Position numbers and translations under genes: made by a program. The notes under the pieces are model-generated. The model saw only the letters and a list, made by a program, of their open reading frames with translations, had not been told where the DNA came from and did not search any database. From Syngnathus acus (lineage: Eukaryota > Chordata > Actinopteri > Syngnathiformes > Syngnathidae), in the NCBI RefSeq assembly GCF_901709675.1, contig NC_051089.1, forward strand, positions 6,259,476-6,323,475: a DNA stretch of 64,000 nucleotides. The letters are read 5' to 3'. Within the stretch, counting starts at the first letter, position 1; every line of letters begins with the position of its first letter. This document shows positions 11,781 through 24,500 of this stretch, piece after piece.

Positions 11781-12553
11781 TCACACGATGGAGTCTTTTA
11801 TCTCCGAGCCGAGTCGCACTCTGGGACGTGGTAATGTGGGCGAGTACTCCACGTGGCTCTCCTTGACATTGAGCGGTCGCCCGTCGGAAGCGTCGGAGAA
11901 GCTCTTGCTCTCCGGCGAGGACTCCCGGGTGGGCGTGCTGCAGATGTAGTTGTCGTTGAGCGTCTGGTAGCCCTTGTGGTCCGACGTGGACACGGGGATG
12001 GTGTTGCCGTTGAGCGGCAGGCTCTCTGCGGGCTTGCCGACTATCCTGGGCTTCTTCTGCTGCATGCTGGCGCACTCGCCCTGCTTGAGCATGGACTTCA
12101 TGTGGTCGCGGTTGCGGTAGATGACAATCAGGGAGAAGACCACGAGGGAGAAGGCCAGCAAAGCGCACACCACAATGAGCTCGTTCCAGTAGGTCTTGGT
12201 GTGGATCTGCTCCGAGCGAGACTCGCCGGGAAGGATCATGACCTCCTCTAGCTTCACGTGCGGCGTGCGCGAGTGGCCCGGTGCTGTGGTGTAGCCCTCC
12301 TGCCGGGGTTCCGCTCTCACGCAGTAGTTGGCCAGCAGCTGGCGGAAGCTCTCCTCCTCCGACCAGCACTCGTAGGTCTCCGTTTTGTCGGCCTGCGCCA
12401 CCACCACTAGGCTGCCCTCGAGCGTGGCGTACAGGGACTGGCTAGCGCCGGCGCTGTAGCGCCACTTCCTCTGGGCCAGGTTGGAGCGCAGGTTGCAGGG
12501 CAAGACCCGGAATGTGTTGGTGGGGATTGTAATCAGCTGGCAACGGGACCAAC
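11781..12553 (-). CDS. sema4b: sema4b coding exon 14 (Ig, membrane helix, cytoplasmic tail, stop)
   Basis: 773 bases, residues 581-837 plus TGA. It carries the Ig-like domain (C600...C643), a juxtamembrane stalk, the helix [20 protein letters not shown] and the tail with [17 protein letters not shown] and the final DSIV. Acceptor TTGGGACAG ends at 12554. GYQTLNDNY offers a tyrosine in a plausible phosphosite context. Confidence 0.97.
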
Positions 12554-15500
12554 CTGTCCCAAAAGTGCACACAAACAACGATAAATGTAAACTTAAGCAT
12601 ATGATTATTAATTCCATATGGTAATTATAGACGTCAAAGATCCATTTCAACTGGGCTGACAGTGAATGAGTGAAATACAATGTAAAGAAATCAATTGTGA
12701 TTGTGCAGCTCCTTATGGAATGCACACCTTGGCCACCTGGGGGCAGTACAATACATACACAGAAAGATTTACATGCAGACTGATACAGGATGTAAGGGTC
12801 GGGCCTTGTTCACTTCAAGCTAATTTAATAAACTCAGTTCCAATACATTTAAATTTAAAACGAGGGTGGCTTCAAACAAAAGGTGCTCTGTGCTGAGTTG
12901 TAAAAACCAGGAAATAAACCCGAACTCATTTGCGTGCCACATCATCCATTTTTCTGGGGCAAGTCGCATTTATTTTGAAAATGCCACTAAAAATCAACAC
13001 TCACGGGTAGCTGCTGGTCGGGCAGATCTCGGGCCGGAGAGCGTCCTGTTACAAATGGCCGAAGTGTCAGCCTCCTCCACATCTTGCTGCCAGTGGCTGA
13101 GACGGAACATGACATCCAAAAACACCCACAGCTGCAGTTAAGTGACATGTTGTGCGCACATGCTCTTCCATCAGGTCTTTCATTAATGGTGTGATCACAA
13201 AGCCGCTTCAGTTTGACAAAAGGGAACAATTTTCTTTTTAACGCCATCTTGTCTAAGTTCACAGCGTGACGGATGGTCTGTTTTTTATTTGTTTTGATAC
13301 ACAGTGTGGATCCACTTAAGTTGTACATTACATATGGTAATTCAATCCACCAAAATGTGCCTCTTAAAACTTCAGAAGTCACAACGCCGTCATGAAAACG
13401 TCCGGTCGGCCCTCAACAAATGGTTAACACTGCATGTTTTTCTTTGGCAACAAGGAGCAGCCTTAACAAGGGATGCTAAGAGAAACTGATGCGAGCGAAC
13501 TTAAGTCAAATCATTTTAGATTAAAATTGTTGTCCACCCTATCATTAAGGGTTAAGTGGCCCTTTAAGAAAAGCTCTAATGTTTTCAATGACGTCACAAC
13601 CGGTGTTTTGTTTTCTTCTTCAATGGAGGCATTGTAGTTGCAGGATAAATATTTACATGTACAGGTTTGTAATTTCCATCCTAGTATGTTTGCAAGTGGT
13701 TGTTGTCAACCTTAATGTCTACTCTGTCATAGTGGGACATAAATTGTTAAAAGAATATTGCAGACGTCAGAAATACAATTTACAGTCAGCGAGCTCACTG
13801 AATCATCTTCTAAGGAATGCTCCACTATGTGCTAATGAAATGCTAACATTAGCAAAAAATGTCCTTCCTGTCGTTTTCCATTGCGCTTGACCAATACACG
13901 ATTCTAACAGCATACTTAATCCAATGAATATAAAGTTCTATGGATTGTATTATTTTGAGTGAGTGATGCCAAAACTGTTTTGCCGTTCCGATCATGTGAC
14001 CCTACCTGTCAGGCGGTGCCATCCTGACGTCCCGACAAAGCCGTCCAGTCCAGGCGCAGTAAGGGTCCCTGGACAGGACACACTCTCCGCAGCTTAGGTA
14101 GTTGGAGCAGTTGGCCACAGGGACTTCCACCAGGCCCGAGTAGGACGAAACAAACAGCAGACCCTGCACAGAAAGGAGAAGGATGAAACGTGTACACTCA
14201 GCTTCTCATATTTCAGTTAAACACACAAATCCACTTTTGTATCGCTCTCATTAATGTCACAGGGTGAGCTGGACTATCCCAAGTAACTTTGGGTAAGAAG
14301 TGGCGTGCACCCTAGCCCCGCCCCTATTTGACCCCCCCTCCCCACCTCAAAACCGTGAGGAAGTCATGCTAACCACTATAGGACACGCTGTTGGGGATGG
14401 CACGTTTGGGCCCAAGATGAGATTTTCAGAACCGCAAGGCAACGGTGCTTAACGCTATTCCTCTGTGCTGCCTCATGCCAAAACAATTACATAGTTAAAA
14501 ACAATTTAAGTAAATAGAGCACAAAAATCTGTCCAGATGTTCTCCTGCTTGGCGCCAGGAGGGTCGTTAAATTGGGGGTGACCACGCATATTGTCCTCAA
14601 CTCATTTCAGCAGCTTTGATGCACACGCTATAAAGTTTATATTAAGGCTGTTTTTCCCAGTAGTGTATGAAGCAAACATTACTGAATCATCTTGTTTGTC
14701 TTTCATCGGCCAAAATACGTGGGAAAGTAGCCCGGGCTTTATTAGAATGACATAATCTTTCGATAAGGGTCCATTTTGGCCTCTGGGAGAGGCCATTATG
14801 TCATAAAGAAAGGAAGCTAATGAAATTGAGCAGCGGCTAAAACACTAGCGAGGATCATAAACTCTGCTCCAGATGCCCAAATAACTCTTAAGAAAATGCG
14901 GCAAGAAGGCCCCAGAGGGGAGGGATGTCCCTGGGCAGCTTGGTAAATTTAGCTCTTGTGCTGTTCTTCTTTCTGACTTGAAGGAACTATAATCTAAAAA
15001 GCACTATAAAATGTATTTACCCTCTGAGGGTCCAGTTCGATGTGCTGCACGGGTTGCGGGTCAGCAAACAGAACCATCTCCTCGATAATGTGCATCTTGT
15101 CGTTAGCGTTGACGGCCTTGTGTAGTTTTCCGTCATCTGGGCGCGAGAAGGAAAAAAAAGTTGCAGGTTTGAAACCCACCATAGCTGCAGATCATTCATC
15201 TTGGGGTCTGACCAGAACTATCACGGCACAGTTGTGTGTCTAACCTGTTCCGATGAAGAGCACATCGTAGGCCCTTTCCATGCCCTGAATCTTGTGAACG
15301 GCAATTTGTGTGTAGCGCACGCTGCGTTTCAGCAGCAAGGGGGCGCTGCGGATCACACTGTCCATCAGGAAATGGTCCTTGACAAAGTTGAGCACCTTGT
15401 CGGGCATGTGCAAGGACGACTGGATTCCCATTTGCCTGGCGTGGTTGGTGACACACTGCGGGCAGGTGATAAGTGTCGGATCATTAAATACACATTCGTC

Positions 15501-18500
15501 CAAATAGAAAGTATGCATTTCGGGTTGCGACTCACCGCTCCGGGTCGCGGTTCTGGTGCCGGGTGGTTGTAGGTGTACCACTGCTGGGTCTCCCTGTTGA
15601 CCTGTCTGTAGCGGCCGCTGAAGGCCCGTTCCACCTGGGCCATGGTGAAGGCACAAACTGCAGAGCTGCCAGACGCACCTTTGTACCTGTCAACAAAGTT
15701 ACAAATTGAAATATGTTATGATGATGAACAAAATGGTATTCACAAAATACTCATTACTAGTCACATCCACTTCTTATTACACAACATATATGCAGTTTGT
15801 CTCTCACCACTGTGATGTGAAGACCCCGTAGAAGACGGTGCTCTCCCAGCTGTCTCCCATGGGCTTCAGGACAAACATGTCCTGGATGATGTTGAAAGGG
15901 AAGCCGTCGTCAGGCAGAGAACACAGGAGCTGGGCCTTCAGGAAGGTGGTCCACTTCTTCTGCAGTACACGCTCACCACCTCTGTCTCCCTGGAAACAAG
16001 TGTCAACAAGTATGTGTTAGCAACTGCTGGACATTTTTATGCTTCCATGGGAAGAGTTTGGGAAAGGCCCTTTTCTGTCCCCAGTGCATTTTTCTTTTCC
16101 AACATGACCTATGCAAACTACAAGTTGAGTTTGTGTTTTTGGACATGGCTGTGGGCAGAGGTCACCTTCTCGTGAAAAAGAAAAAAAAAAAAGAAGTACT
16201 CCTTGTCAATGAATGAAACTACAAAGGTGAATAACAACTTGCTTGCCTTTGCCTTTTAAAGGAGAGCGCTGGCACAAGTGTAAACAAAGCCGAGATATTA
16301 ATGAAAGATTTTAGGATGGGGCCTCACTCCTTCCCCTGAGATTTGAACGGAGGCAGGAAGAATCTTTTCCATAAACACACATCAGATGACCTCGTCGGGG
16401 CTCGGGTCATTATCAGCGAGCTTGTAAACACGTGGCAACGAGTAGCCAACAGCCAGGTGGCTCGTGCGGAGGAGGAAACAAAAACACCGAAATCTCTCGA
16501 CAGGTTGTAGCCGCGTCGAGCCCTCCATAACCCCAAAGAGCATGGGAGGGAAGAACATGTGAGAAGTGGCACATTCCCTCCCGCCGCGAGCTCTTAAACA
16601 TGAACAATGGTCTCGTTGCGTGTTGAGGTGAGGGCCTGGTGGGACTGCTGCAGGCCTGGGAGCCAATTAGGCCGCACTTCTGCCGTAATGAGGAGCGTGC
16701 ATTCCCGCTCTCTCAGCTGTCCTCCGCTCTTGTAAAGTATGCCTGCATTGGGGGCCATCCCTAAAGATAGTTGGACTGTGAAAATATGCCTCTATAACAT
16801 CAACACTTCACATTATAAACAGAGGATAATAATAATAATAGAAAATTACTCACAAAAACTGAAAGTGATATTTGGGCTTTTGGGTGAAATGTCAGAATTG
16901 ACACACTAAGATGTGGGACAAGTGAGTTTAAAAGTTTAAGAGGTCAAATTAAGTTCACCCCTAAAGGTTATAATTATACTTCATTTCCCTCCCGTGCGTA
17001 TCTCAAACTATTAACAGCAGTCAGCAACAGTAGTTGCGTATTGACGTCAATGGTGATTGTATAACGTACGGAAAGAATGTAATGCATAAATTGGAATAGG
17101 TCATGAATTATAAAGTGAATACAATTTTTATGAAGGGAAATGACATTGGCAGGCAGAATAGCATTAACATTTCGCTAATGATATAGCAACTACAAAATGT
17201 GCATATAAATCATGAATTATTGAATTAGGGGAAGAGAGAAATGGACTTTTCCATTCTACTGAATGGTGAAAAAAAACGGATTAATGGCGATAAAAATGAA
17301 ACGAAAAGCTTTCTGTTCGTTTCTCAGCTATTAAAAAAATAGTACTCTGGCTTCCCATTACGTTCCAAAAACATGCATGTTAGGTTTATTAAAGACTTTA
17401 AATTGTCTAAAGGTGTGAATGTGAATAAGTTGTCTGTTTCCCTTGCACTTGTCCGGCCACTTTAATATCTGATAACTGTATGGCGCTATATCGCCATTTT
17501 TTCCGACCGCCGATAAAAAGCAGCAGTGCTGTGCCTCGGTGAGTAAAGCGCCACCTTTTCCTCATCCCCGCATCCAGCGGGCACACCTGAATAAACACAG
17601 GAAAGCCTGAGTGGGAGAAAGGGAGGCGGACATGTCGGAAAAGAAAAACAGCAACTCTCGAGCGGAGCGAGGCAGAGCAAAACAGTAGTAGAAACACGGC
17701 GGGAAAGCGTCAAAGATATTCAAAGATGGTCCACTTGATCTGACAACACATGCATAACCAAAAATATTGTCATAATGACGTTGCGTATCCACAACAACAT
17801 TGTGCGAGTATGTGAGGATTAAAGTTAAAAAAAAAATGGAGTGGAGGAATATTCCCACGTAGCGACACTAAATGTGCAGAAAACAAGTTGGTACAGTCAG
17901 ACAGAAAGAAAAAGAATGATGCATTATTTCCATCACGCTTCATGCATGTTCCAACGTGGGAGCGTCTCGCCTCTCAGAGTGGCAATTCTATCCACGTTAA
18001 AGACAAAGGCAGCTGGAGGCCCTGTCGCCTCTTTTTTTTTTTTCCCGTCTGTGTGCGCAGGTGTCGTCTTACCTTGCACACGCGAGCAATCCTTGACACA
18101 ATGGTGTTGTCAAAGAAGTCAAATTCCTTCCCCGCCTCGCTGAAAAAGAAGTAAATCTTGTCGTCATCGCCGACGGGGTTCCCTAGCGGCTGACTCTCCT
18201 CGATATAAGCCGAGCCCACAAAGACGGGATCTGCGGAAAAAAAAGAAAGAGTGCAAAACAAACAAAAATGGCATCATTGCGTTTTTCTTTATTCACAGCA
18301 ACTCGCCTTTTACGTTGCTAAATGTATGACTACTGTAAGTCGGTCCTGGGAGAGTAGACCGAACCGTAATTGCACTCAGATGTATCATCAGCATGAATTA
18401 CCGACAGATCCAAATAGAAAAGAGGACTTAATTGCGCACAGCGTGCGGCGTCCTTTGGCAGAGCGCTTACAAAGAGCATGTGTGCCCACTGACAGAAGCC

Positions 18501-21500
18501 AGCCAGCCATCTAAAGAGAAACTTGTCCTCTCCGCATGCAACCTGCTAATGAGCACTTGTGGAAGCTTTACCTGCTCACTTAGACAGATACATAATGGTA
18601 ATACAAGCCAAGTTCACAATTCAACCCGGAACCTCTTGAGAACGAGGCAACTCATTCTGTTATTAAAACGAAAAGATGTATAGTGATGTATATGTGAGGG
18701 CGAAAAGAATTTCTACCTTGCAGCCATTTTAAAGAGTTTTCCGTCTTTAGCGCTGTTCCTTGGCCCAAACTCTTATAGATGACAGGCTCGTTCCCTTGGA
18801 AATTGCTGACTGTGCCAGTGTACAACTCACCATCTATTCAAAAAAGAAGAAGAAAATGCAACATGTTCAAATGGATTATCTAATAATGCAGTATGAGCAA
18901 GAATCAGTGATACACTTGTATTAAATCTGAATGTGGGATTAGCTAAGTACTAAAAATAATCTCGTTATTTACTGATAGCTGAATCACTGAATCACACGCA
19001 GAAGAGAAGACAGATGGGAAATGATGACTCATCAGCCTTCTCAACTGGCCTTTTGAGTCAAAATATCAAGCACTGACCAACTTTTACAACCTAAATTCTA
19101 ATATATGTCCCATAAAAGTGTATTAATTTATTTCCAACAGACTTTTTCCCTCATTTATGTGGCTGTTAGGTTTTTTTTTTTTTTTGAATATGTTTATCTA
19201 CCTGCCCTTCAGGATCAGTAGCGCTGTCCAATCGAACATTAACAATAGATTAAAAATGTCAAATTTGTCCTGGCACTGGCCCTTGATGACATCAGCACAT
19301 CTCTATCCTCTGATTGGTTGGTCAGAGCAAAACTTGCTAACATTGACTTGCAAAATTTTATTTAACGCACCAACAATGATGGCAGTGGATTTGTACTCTG
19401 GATTAAAAGGGCAGCGGCTGCGCCCGTCCTCCATCACCACCTCGCCGGCGTCGTCCTTCGCCAGAGTGAACGTGGACGTGTTCTGCAGACAGACAGGCAC
19501 AGTGTGATGATGTCATTCTAATTACAATGACCTCAGCAGCCTCCGGCGCTAAAATACACAAGAGAGCGCTGACTTACTGGCAGTGTGAACGGTGAGCAAA
19601 CAGGTTGTCATTTACCACACATATGGTTTGGATTGTGAGCGGAGTAGTCTTCGATCTGGCATGTGAGCTTTAATACGCTGCTTTACGAAGCAAGCGCTGA
19701 TCAAACATCTGTTTTCTTTCAACCACATAAAAAAAAGCGCCGAGGCTTTTGGAACTGAATTAACCAGAATGAATGTAAACTCAGTATCGGCGCACGTTTC
19801 CACTAAAACAAAATAAACGCAGAAATATATATATTTGTATCTGGCTCAGAGCCTGCCATGACACAAATCCCAACTGTGCCAATCGAGTGCAAAAAAAAAT
19901 GGTACCCGCTGCACAATCTAGCATAAATCCATTTTATGAGTTCGATGTCCAAGGCATGTCTGCCTGTTTAAAGAAGAGCTACAAAAATAAACATGTAATG
20001 CTATGCATGTGACAGAGCGTCCTGCACTGTGTCAACATCAAGAGTATTCACCCCGTCCGTCTTCCGCAGCCTGAGACGCTCTGTGTTATGGTTTCGCTTC
20101 TTGACGTCAAAAGCGGCTAAAGTTTACAGAGCTGACGTTAGTGTCACACCGCTGCGAGTCTACCAGCCACTCCTGACGTGCTCCTCTGCTAGGTAAACAC
20201 GTCTGACGCTGGAAAACACACACACACACGCACGAAGTAGCCCCCTGTTGACTTGTCTGGATAAATTGCCTCAGCAGGGTCCTGTCACGCTCAGATGGCA
20301 ACGGAAGGCAGAAAAAAAAAAAAAAACAAGCTTGAAAAACCGAACTCGATAATACTGAAGAGTGGAACCTCTTAGATTTTCTGGAAAATACGTTATCACG
20401 TGAAATCTCCTCTGACTTCATGTCGATGGAGTTGCTCGTTGAGATGCTGGCTGAGTGTAGTGAGCTTCTTTGGGTTTTTGTTGCTTTTTGTTTTTGGCTG
20501 AGAGGTCAACAGTGTCAAGTTGGGTTGAGAAACTTGAAGACTTACAATGTAGCCGCAGATGGGGCTGAAGGCGTAGGTGCCGCACACGTACAGGTGCGTG
20601 CTGTTGAGACGCAGCAGAATCTTGATGTAATTGAAGCAATCGGTCTGAAGGGGAAAAAAAACAAAAAAAACATCATGAGTGTTATTTTTCCAAAAAATAC
20701 CTGATCAACTAAAGTGTTCAATGGGGAGAAAAGCTGTTGGAGTTGAGTTGGGACTACACAGCAGCACCACGTAGATTAGCAGAACTTGTCGCCTGAGGAT
20801 ACGACAGCTGCTATTACAATAAGGGCGCACATACAGCAAAAAAAAAAAAGAAAAAAAAAAGGGGGTGAAATCCCCCATGCACACCTGGTAAATGTGGAAA
20901 GGGTGTCAAAACATAAAAATTGAAGGTGACGCCAAAAGGCTGAATGGCAAATGGTTGTTTCGACATCTCAAGGCATCAAAGCTCCAAACAATACTGCTTA
21001 TGGCTCAAGTTGCACAGGTTGGTGGAGTACATTCAGGTTTTAATTCCCGAATGTGACAATACAATAAAAATAATCCTCTGGAAACTTTTTGGGTTGTTTC
21101 AACATTGTCGATGGCAGTACTGGCCCATCTCACCTCGAGGTTCTTCCCTTTGAAGCTGCATTCTTCTCTCTTTCCAAGCGGAGTAGCCCAAGTCAGCTGA
21201 AGGGCAAAAACAGTCGGAATAAATTATTTAAAAAAAAAATAAAAAAAATAAAATGCAACAACCACCTTATGTTGACAAATCTGCTAAAATTAGAATAAAA
21301 TAAAAAATACCTATCAAAATATAACTCCAAAAGCATATGCCAAAATATTATCGTTACAACAATATATATTTGTAGTATTATTGACAGATTGCTATTTCCA
21401 TGAATTGGCAAAATTGTACTTTCACGGCAAGACTTTTGCATGCGCACACACGTCTGGCAGCGTGACACACTCACATTCTTCTGCAGCTTAGTCCTGCTGA

Positions 21501-24500
21501 TGTCGGAGAGGCTGAGGGCAAACAGCGCCTCCCGGGCCCCCACGTACAGCATGTCATCCTCCTGGCTGAGCAACAGCGACGTGTAATTGAAGACGCCCTC
21601 GGCGGAGAACCTCTTGGCCGATCTCTCCTTGGCATCTGTGGGGCACGTGTGACAACAACGCCATTATTATGAATATTACAAAGAAGCAAGAGCAAAACAT
21701 TTTCAGGGGGGGGGGGCTTGGGGCTGTGTTTGCCACCTTGCAAAATTCATTACGGTGTTACTGCATGTCGTTGCTAGATCCCAAAGTTGCTCAAAAACTC
21801 CTCTGGCAGAAATTGTTTTTTTTTCTAACCACTTGAAGCGAACTAATAGCAGCTAATGCAGCCTTTATCAGCCAGCAATGCGGAATTCAGACTCGGCATT
21901 AACACAAAGTTTGTTCACATCCTCCTCCGAGCCGATGCACTTCACCACCCCAAACTTGGCAGGCATAAATAAATAAAATACTCACAAATACAACTTTTGA
22001 TGCCAGCTAGTTTTATCGCTTTGGATGTGATATCATTGGAAGAAGCCATTGGGTTTCTTTCTTTGGCGGGGAAAAACAAGTCCAGGAATGTTCAAAATTA
22101 GTTGACTAGTAATTATAAGAGGTTATGAGGTGACAACAGAAACATGCAGCATCTTGGAGGTCATGTCACAATCAGCGAGCGAGAAGCAACTTGTTGATTC
22201 TCCAACAAAGACCTTGAGTTGCCTTTAAAAATCAATAGAACATATACTTTTGTTGTTTACATACTTTGCAAAGCTCTTTCCTCCATTGTTTTTGCTACAT
22301 GTTTATCTATTGCTTCCTCCGGTAAACATAGAAAGAACTGACCAAGACACCAAAGCCAAAATTGCTGCATGTCCAAATAAGACAAACGGCTTGTAAACAC
22401 GAATATTTGCTGCACTTCAACCGACACTCAAAGCACTCTGGCAAGAAAATCGAGAGGAACCAGCTGCACAAGACTCATCTTGTCCGAAACGTCACATTTC
22501 AAGGACTTTTCCAAACCAAAAGCTCTCACTTTGCGGAATATCCTGCAACATCTGGAGTCAATGTAGAGAAAGCCTGTCATTTGAGTCATAGGCTGGGACG
22601 CATATATACATATTTCCTGCCATGAGGGCAGGGAAATCACAATTAAATAAATTACAATTGAATTACATGTGGGAAAAAAAGGAAGAAAACTATAAATGAC
22701 CGTATACGTAAACACTAATCGTTTAAGGAACTAAAATAAATTAAAAAAAATGTAAATTAAAAAAAAATGCAATATTATAAAATATTAAATACTGCGCAAA
22801 TGAAAAATGCAATAAATAAAATATTAACACTGCCCAAATGAGATAAGGAAACAATGCTAAGAAGAAAGTAAGAGGACTTGAGATGATAAAAACTATTTAA
22901 AACTAATCTGGTACGAATAAAATTACAATCCAATTAAAGTAAACAAAGCACTTGAAAATATGAAATCATGTTAATCACCATCTCTGTTGGTCCCCTGGGT
23001 TCTAGTCATCCACTAAAAAAAAAAAAAAAAAAAAAAAACCTGCTTCCCTTTTGGCACATTAACATCCTGACGTACATCACCGTGCAGGACAATAACATAA
23101 AAAGTAGAGGAGGGCACACTCATGAAAGTCGCGGTATTGAGGAATGGACATCGTTAACAACAGTAGCCGTGGTAACGTTCAGAGGTCATCCGAGAAAAAA
23201 AAATAACATGTCACTGTGTTTTGAAGAGGTCATGTGTGGTTGGACACAGGGAGGGAGAGAGAGACGGATCCAAACTTGCTTTTAGGAACTTTGTGTGCTG
23301 TCCCAAGACTTTTGGCCATATCGTAGAAGTTAGCAATAAATCAGGTGAAATTCAATTCCGGTAGCCTATTCATTCAAGATGCCCCCCCCTTCAATAAATA
23401 AAGGATGCTAGGAGCAAGTCGTATATCTGAGCAGCTGCTCCACAGCGACCATGTGCAAACTGTCCGCAAGACAATGAGATACGCAGTCTCATTTCAACTC
23501 TTGCGACGGGAAACACACTCTCCGAACGGGGTTCTCGGAAAATATGTCAATTGTATCTGCTTGACTATCTATATGCAGAACTCTTCATACATAACTACAT
23601 CATCTTGCATCTGATAGTGTTCGATTCTGATCCGAAGGCTCCCGGGATGAAATCGCCACAGCCTATCAACTTTGCATGCACGACGATCCAGAAGTATTAT
23701 CGATGATGTTATCCGCCAAAAAAAAAAACGCCAACCCATAAAGTGAAGCAGATGTTAATATATCCGAAAAGCATAAATTAACATCTGTACATTTTTGCGG
23801 AATTAAATACATTTTTGGATTGGTTCGGGCCTCTTGGTTTGCATTGTTTCAGCTAGCAGAAATGATTCTCTGGCGCCAGTTTGCATACAAAGGAGAGGCG
23901 CACATGCACGTAGACGCAGCTGCATATCGCATTCCAGATGTTTTGGAGCGCCGAGTCGGACCGAAGGTGGGGCCGCTAATCGCTCCTACGAGGATCCGAT
24001 TGTAAACATGGCCTCGCATTGACGAAAGCAGCACGAGGCAGCCATGTCCAGCTTTGTACACCTAGTATACATTCAAATTTTTGCCCTTGCAAATATGATT
24101 ACGCCTACTTTTGATAATATTGACCATAGTATCAATGATTAACTCAAATTATGATTTTTTTTTCGACGTGATATTCATGCACAGTTTTTATTTTGTTCAG
24201 CGGGGCTTTTAGAGACCCGAGTTGTGTGTGTGCACATCACAGTGAGAGACGGCTGCACCTCACAGATAACAACAACTCCAGGCTGGCAGTGCCTCATGCA
24301 TGTTGATTAAGCAACATAGAAGGTGTCGCATGGTGACAAGTAAATAGAATGCGGGCACTTGAGGATTACAGAGGAACTTAACACCTGTGCAGAATCAACA
24401 CACACGAGGATGACAGCATAGCAAGACTCAGCTCTGTCATCAGTGTCTCTCAGGTGTCATTCTGCAGGCATGCTGGTGGTTGTATCCCCGAGGTGGAACG

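Noticed and set aside
11689-12369. 226-codon minus-strand frame and 132-codon plus-strand frame
   Set aside because: Out-of-frame or antisense shadows of sema4b exon 14, whose true frame is fixed by family similarity.
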